A stretch of 64,000 nucleotides of DNA from Bacteroides_E sp964528875. GTDB lineage: Bacteria; Bacteroidota; Bacteroidia; Bacteroidales; Bacteroidaceae. The stretch lies in the NCBI GenBank assembly GCA_964528875.1, contig CAZGUI010000008.1, positions 1 to 64,000 of the forward strand. Reading direction: 5' to 3'. The notes below the pieces were generated by a model. That model searched no databases. It saw only the letters and a list, made by a program, of their open reading frames with translations, and was not told the DNA's origin. Position numbers and translations under genes: made by a program. The stretch's first letter is position 1; every line of letters begins with the position of its first letter. Shown here one piece after another: positions 60,011 to 64,000 of this stretch.

Positions 60011-61017
60011 AGCGAACAATAGCTATAATAGGAGGAGGAGATTCATCTGAATATGAAGTCTCTCTTTCTAGTGCAAAGGGCATTTACTCTTTTTTTGATA
60101 AAGAGAAATACAATGTATATGTAGTAAAGATAGTGAATCAATCATGGACTGTTTTGCTTAATTTTGATGAAAAACTCGGTGCAGATAACCCGGCAATTGA
60201 GGAAGTTGCAGTTGACAAAAATGATTTTAGTTTTACTGTAGATAATCATCGGGTGATTTTTGATTATGCTTACATTACTATACATGGAGAACCAGGTGAA
60301 GATGGATGTTTGCAAGGATATTTCAAGATTATGAATATTCCTCATTCTACTTGTGATGTATTACCAGCCTCACTAACCTACAATAAGCATTTCTGCAGCC
60401 AATACCTTAAGGGCTTTGGTGTTAACATTGCTGAATCTATTATTTTGAAACAAAAAAAAGACCCTTCTTTTAGTTTGGATGAAGTTAAAAGAAGAGTAGG
60501 GTATCCTTGCTTTGTAAAACCGAACCTTGGTGGATCAAGCTTTGGTATTACTAAGGTTAAGCAGGAAGAAGATCTGATACCTGCAATCGAAAAAGCTTTT
60601 AGTGAAGATAGAGAGGTTATTATTGAAGCCTTTCTTGATGGCATGGAAGTTACTTGTGGTTGTTTTGCAATTAAAAATGAGATGGTGGCTTTGCCCCTTA
60701 CAGAAGTGGTAACGCATAATGAGTTTTTTGATTTTGAAGCAAAATATAAAGGAGCTGTAGATGAAATAACCCCTGCTAGAATCTCTGAAACATTAACTCA
60801 TCACATACAAGATTTGACAAAGATGATTTATAGGCTCTTAAATTGTGATGGAATAATTCGAATTGATTATATTGTAACAGAATCGGATAAGGTAAATTTA
60901 TTAGAGGTAAACACAACTCCCGGAATGACTTCTACAAGCTTCATTCCACAACAGGTGTCAGCCGCAGGTTTGTCTATGAGGCAAATTTTAACTAATCTTG
61001 TTGAGAGTGCTTTTTGA
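60007..61017 (+). CDS. ddl: D-alanine-D-alanine ligase
   Basis: This 336-aa ATP-grasp enzyme joins two D-alanines for peptidoglycan. Visible motifs are IIGGGDSSEYEVSLSSAKG (the substrate-binding Glu), HGEPGEDGCLQGYF, CFVKPNLGGSSFGITKV, and LLEVNTTPGMTSTSFIPQ (metal-binding Glu and Asn). The start overlaps the rluD stop. The length fits the Ddl family (about 320-340 aa). It is cytoplasmic and essential in related bacteria. Confidence 0.95.
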   Translation: MKRTIAIIGGGDSSEYEVSLSSAKGIYSFFDKEKYNVYVVKIVNQSWTVLLNFDEKLGADNPAIEEVAVDKNDFSFTVDNHRVIFDYAYITIHGEPGEDGCLQGYFKIMNIPHSTCDVLPASLTYNKHFCSQYLKGFGVNIAESIILKQKKDPSFSLDEVKRRVGYPCFVKPNLGGSSFGITKVKQEEDLIPAIEKAFSEDREVIIEAFLDGMEVTCGCFAIKNEMVALPLTEVVTHNEFFDFEAKYKGAVDEITPARISETLTHHIQDLTKMIYRLLNCDGIIRIDYIVTESDKVNLLEVNTTPGMTSTSFIPQQVSAAGLSMRQILTNLVESAF

Positions 61018-61020
61018 TAA

Positions 61021-62196
61021 ATGGAAAAAGATATGAAAAATACGTCAGAATTTGATGAAATACGTCCCTATCATGATGAAGAATTGCCGGAAGTCTTTGA
61101 ACTTTTAATTGAAGATGAGGCGTTTCAGAATGCAGTTGGATTTATTGTTCCGGATATTCCTTTTGCTGTATTGGCAGAAAAAATTCGTGCTTGTAAGTCG
61201 AAATTAGACTTCCAAAAGGCTTTTGCGTATGAAATCTTACGAAAGATTGCTGCAAATTACACGGATGGATTGAGTATAGATTTATCTGCTAATCCTAAAG
61301 AGAATGCGTATACTTATATTTCTAACCATAGAGATATAATATTAGATGCAGGTTTTCTTTCTTCGTTGCTAGTGGAGAATGGTTTAGATACAGTTGAAAT
61401 TGCAATAGGGGATAATCTGTTGGTTTATCCTTGGATAAAGCGCTTGGTTAGAATTAATAAGTCTTTCATTGTTCAGCGAGCTTTAACTATGCGACAAATG
61501 CTGGAGTCTTCTGCTCGTATGTCTCGCTATATGCATTACACTATTAAAGAAAAGAAGCAGTCCATTTGGATAGCTCAACGTGAAGGTCGCGCAAAAGATT
61601 CTAATGATAGAACGCAAGAAAGTGTGTTGAAAATGTTAGCCATGGGAGGTGAAGGTTCTGTCGCTTCTCGTCTGTCTAATTTGAATATTATTCCATTATC
61701 CATATCTTATGAGTATGATCCTTGTGATTACTTGAAGGCTCAGGAGTTTCAGTTAAAGAGAAATGATCCTAATTTTGTTAAAACAACAAGAGATGATTTG
61801 TTGAATATGGAAGTGGGTATGTTCGGTTATAAAGGAAGAGTGCATTTTCAAACAACACCCTGTTTAAATAATAAGCTGAAAGAGCTGGAGAAAAATAGTC
61901 ATCTACAAAAAAATGAAATCTTTCAAATGGTTTCTCAGCAAATGGATAAACAAATTCATTTAGGATATAGAATGTATGAGGTGAATTATGTGGCTCACGA
62001 TTTATTGTATAATTCAGCTACTCATAAAGATAAATATACTGAAGAACAGAAACTGAATTTTATTGCCTATCTGGAAAAACAACTTGATAAAATTCATTTA
62101 GTTAATAAAGATGAGGCTTTTCTTCGTGAGAGAATACTACTGATGTATGCTAATCCTTTGACAAATTACCTAAAGGCTCTTGAATGTGTAGATTAA
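61021..62196 (+). CDS. Lysophospholipid-type acyltransferase (PlsC/PlsB-like)
   Basis: This 391-aa acyltransferase has YISNHRDIILDAGFL, a variant of the HxxxxD catalytic box in which His is followed by RDIILD. The second motif is QREGRAKDSNDRTQESVLKML, which resembles the EGxRxxD acceptor-binding box. These together suggest 1-acyl-glycerol-3-phosphate or related acyl transfer in membrane lipid synthesis. It lacks a clear membrane helix. ATG codons at 61021 and 61036 are both possible starts. It is followed by an overlapping NigD-like gene. Confidence 0.8.
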   Translation: MEKDMKNTSEFDEIRPYHDEELPEVFELLIEDEAFQNAVGFIVPDIPFAVLAEKIRACKSKLDFQKAFAYEILRKIAANYTDGLSIDLSANPKENAYTYISNHRDIILDAGFLSSLLVENGLDTVEIAIGDNLLVYPWIKRLVRINKSFIVQRALTMRQMLESSARMSRYMHYTIKEKKQSIWIAQREGRAKDSNDRTQESVLKMLAMGGEGSVASRLSNLNIIPLSISYEYDPCDYLKAQEFQLKRNDPNFVKTTRDDLLNMEVGMFGYKGRVHFQTTPCLNNKLKELEKNSHLQKNEIFQMVSQQMDKQIHLGYRMYEVNYVAHDLLYNSATHKDKYTEEQKLNFIAYLEKQLDKIHLVNKDEAFLRERILLMYANPLTNYLKALECVD

Positions 62197-62849
62197 TTAC
62201 CTGTTCATACTGTTTATTATTAATGGTTCTTTTTTCCGGTTGTGATGATGATGGATATCAAGGAACTTTCCCTTCTATTGTTTTAGAATTTGCAACAGTT
62301 CAAGCCGATGATGAAGGTTATCTTACTTTTCTCATTACAGACAAAAAAGAAATATTACATATTCTAGAAGATCGAACAAAAACAAAAATTGAACCTCGGG
62401 AACAAAGGCGCTTTGTTTGTGATTATGAAGTAGCAGAATCGAACAAAGAGGTTATTATTTATTCTTTATTGCCCACACTGACTTCTAATCCTATTCCTAA
62501 AGAAGAGTTGGAATTTGTGTTAAAGGAAGACCCTATTTCAGTGCAAAGTAGCTGGTTAGGGAATGGTTATCTCAATCTAATTATGCAAATTAGAGTGGAT
62601 GATGCTAAAAAGCACACATTCTCTTTTATTGAAGAAAATTACTTCACGGAGGGTCATACATCCAGAGTGGACTTAATACTATATCACGACGATGGGGGAG
62701 ATTTTTTTGCACATACAGATCGAGCTTATTTTTCGATTCCTCTTCACAAATATTTACTGAATAAACAAGTCAATGAGGTCAAATTGAGTTTTTCTTACTT
62801 TGATTACTCAGGCAAAAGAAGAGTTCATTCTTTTAGTTTGAAAAGATAG
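62184..62849 (+). CDS. NigD-like lipoprotein
   Basis: This 221-aa lipoprotein (CSYCLLLMVLFSGCDDD, lipobox Cys at residue 20) belongs to the NigD-like family. It has PSIVLEFATVQADDEGYLTFLITDKKE, a tail LKLSFSYFDYSGKRRVHSF-like, and a beta-rich middle. NigD was first noted beside bacteriocin-like nig genes in Prevotella. The many Bacteroidales homologs have no proven function. It overlaps the acyltransferase end by 13 nt and ends before a bidirectional terminator. Confidence 0.8.
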   Translation: MCRLITCSYCLLLMVLFSGCDDDGYQGTFPSIVLEFATVQADDEGYLTFLITDKKEILHILEDRTKTKIEPREQRRFVCDYEVAESNKEVIIYSLLPTLTSNPIPKEELEFVLKEDPISVQSSWLGNGYLNLIMQIRVDDAKKHTFSFIEENYFTEGHTSRVDLILYHDDGGDFFAHTDRAYFSIPLHKYLLNKQVNEVKLSFSYFDYSGKRRVHSFSLKR

Positions 62850-62936
62850 TTTGAAAAGATAAGATTTGTATCTGTTATTCTTGAGTGATTTGCCCTTAAA
62901 TGCAACATGAAAATTTATAGAAAAGTTTCAGCAAAT

Positions 62937-62990
62937 AAAGAAGAAGGGTTGAACAGATATGACAATCAATCTATTCAACCCTTCTTCTTT
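62937..62990. terminator. Bidirectional terminator
   Basis: A perfect 17-bp stem (62937-62953 with 62974-62990; core GAAGGGTTGAA/TTCAACCCTTC) is flanked by A-rich and T-rich sequence. It serves the convergent NigD-like and transcarbamylase genes. Confidence 0.85.
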
Positions 62991-62997
62991 ATTCCAT

Positions 62998-63969
62998 CTA
63001 TATTACGTCATCGTTTTCGAAGCTCTTTAATAGTCGTTTGATTACCACAGTTGCAGCGATTTCACGATTAGCTGCTTCCGGTATAACAATTGATTGTGGG
63101 CTTTCAATGACTTCATCAGTTACAATCATATTTCTCCTTACAGGCAGACAGTGCATAAAGTAAGCATCTCGTGTAACATCCATTTGGCGTTTGCTTACAG
63201 TCCAGTTACGGTCTTTACTAAGAATTTTCCCATAATTATCACCACTATATGCTGCCCAATTTTTAGCATAGATAAAGTCTGCTCCTTCAAAAGCTTTCAT
63301 TTGGTTATATTCTACTTTAGCATTACCTACAAATTGAGGATCAAGTTCATATCCTTCAGGGTGGGTAATAACAAATTCATAATCTGTTGCATTCATCCAC
63401 TCTGCGAAAGAGTTCGGTACTGCTTGAGGTAATGCTCTAGGGTGTGGCGCCCAAGTGAGTACCACCTTAGGTTTCTCCGTCTTTTTATATTCTTCTATAG
63501 TTATTAAATCGGCAAAGCTTTGTAATGGATGACGAGTCGCTGATTCCATAGAGAATACGGGGCGACCGGAGTATTTAATAAATTGGTTAAGAATCACTTC
63601 ATTGTAGTCCTCTTCTTTATTTTCAAATTGAGCAAAGGATCGGATACCAATAAGGTCACAATAACATCCCATTACAGGAATGGCTTCTAAAAGGTGTTCG
63701 GGTTTATCTCCATCCATAATTACCCCTCTTTCAGTCTCTAGCTTCCAAGCACCTTGGTTGATGTCTAGGACGATGGTATTCATGCCCAGATTTAAAGCTG
63801 CTTTTTGTGTGCTTAAGCGAGTTCTCAAACTGGAATTAAAGAAAATCATCATTAAGGTCTTATTTTCCCCTAGCTCTATATATTTCAGACGATTTCTTTT
63901 TATTTCAAAGGCCTCTTTTAAGGCATAATCAAGATTAACTAAGTCGTTTACACAAGTGAATTTTTTCAT
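62998..63969 (-). CDS. argF': N-succinylornithine carbamoyltransferase
   Basis: This 323-aa transcarbamylase has FFNSSLRTRLSTQ (carbamoyl-phosphate loop) and the metal-independent fold of the family. The substrate loop reads DGDKPEHLLEAIPVM, with Pro90. In Bacteroides fragilis the Pro90 enzyme uses N-succinyl-L-ornithine, whereas the acetyl-specific enzyme of Xanthomonas has Glu at this place. Pro90 therefore points to the succinyl pathway of arginine synthesis. FMHCLPVRRN carries the HCLP motif. The gene is at the right edge, running on the minus strand, so its upstream partners are out of view. Confidence 0.9.
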   Translation of the reverse strand: MKKFTCVNDLVNLDYALKEAFEIKRNRLKYIELGENKTLMMIFFNSSLRTRLSTQKAALNLGMNTIVLDINQGAWKLETERGVIMDGDKPEHLLEAIPVMGCYCDLIGIRSFAQFENKEEDYNEVILNQFIKYSGRPVFSMESATRHPLQSFADLITIEEYKKTEKPKVVLTWAPHPRALPQAVPNSFAEWMNATDYEFVITHPEGYELDPQFVGNAKVEYNQMKAFEGADFIYAKNWAAYSGDNYGKILSKDRNWTVSKRQMDVTRDAYFMHCLPVRRNMIVTDEVIESPQSIVIPEAANREIAATVVIKRLLKSFENDDVI

Positions 63970-64000
63970 ATTCTTTCTATCTTTAGGTTAGGGGTTTCTT

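Overview
The window is a 64 kb piece of an AT-rich Bacteroidales chromosome, most likely a Bacteroides or close relative. Three lines of evidence support this. Many genes are typical of that group: the RprX/RprY two-component system, a thrA-apgM-like-thrC threonine operon, a succinylornithine-type transcarbamylase, an EF-G2 paralog, a NigD-like lipoprotein, and GlpABC with GlpKF. Several promoters fit the Bacteroidetes pattern (-33 TTG/TTTG, about 19-20 nt, -7 TAnnTTTG). Ribosome binding sites are weak. Species cannot be assigned from the sequence alone. A 100-N scaffold gap lies at 27722-27821.

Layout. 1-5776 is a defence island: the end of a type I HsdS fused to a Panacea-like domain, McrB with an EVE/PUA-like N-terminus, McrC, a Schlafen/AlbA_2 ATPase-like protein and a DUF6398 protein. 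It ends at a duplicated tRNA 3' end (5943-5963), followed by a terminator and the broken start of a tyrosine integrase (6206-6376), so it is probably an integrated element. 6381-16246 holds an acyltransferase-like membrane protein, a Fur-family regulator with a PTPS/QueD-like protein lacking the catalytic cysteine, a hydrolase, a protein with an internal duplication, a metallo-beta-lactamase-fold lipase-like protein, DoxX, and the K+ transporter KtrB-KtrA. 16448-27624 is a pectin (rhamnogalacturonan I) cluster: rhamnose mutarotase, GH28, oligogalacturonate lyase-like, CE15-like esterase, PL11, a sulfatase and GH106. It has no SusC/SusD or regulator in view. 28078-36546 is the glycerol regulon: glpABC, glpKF plus an outer-membrane protein, and a DeoR-type repressor. 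The 9-mer ATTCGAAAC recurs at its three promoters.

36660-64000 is core genome: malate dehydrogenase, a coiled-coil envelope protein, MscS, the threonine operon with a newly recognised Thr-rich leader peptide and hairpin, RprXY, an EF-G2 with its catalytic His replaced, HemW, a split LysO exporter, a four-gene CsgG/lipoprotein/DUF4810/GNA1162 envelope operon, RadC, a glycosyltransferase, EF-P, L34, a PASTA protein, an RluD-like synthase, Ddl, an acyltransferase, NigD-like and the arginine-pathway transcarbamylase.

The least explained signal is a family of intergenic arrays at 9242-9320, 39012-39090 and 52793-52871. Each has exactly four copies of a 13-bp palindrome (CGGTCCTAGACCG) at an exact 22-bp period, in otherwise unrelated AT-rich spacers. 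Other leads are the threonine leader/attenuator, the CsgG operon, and the mixed type I/type IV restriction operon.
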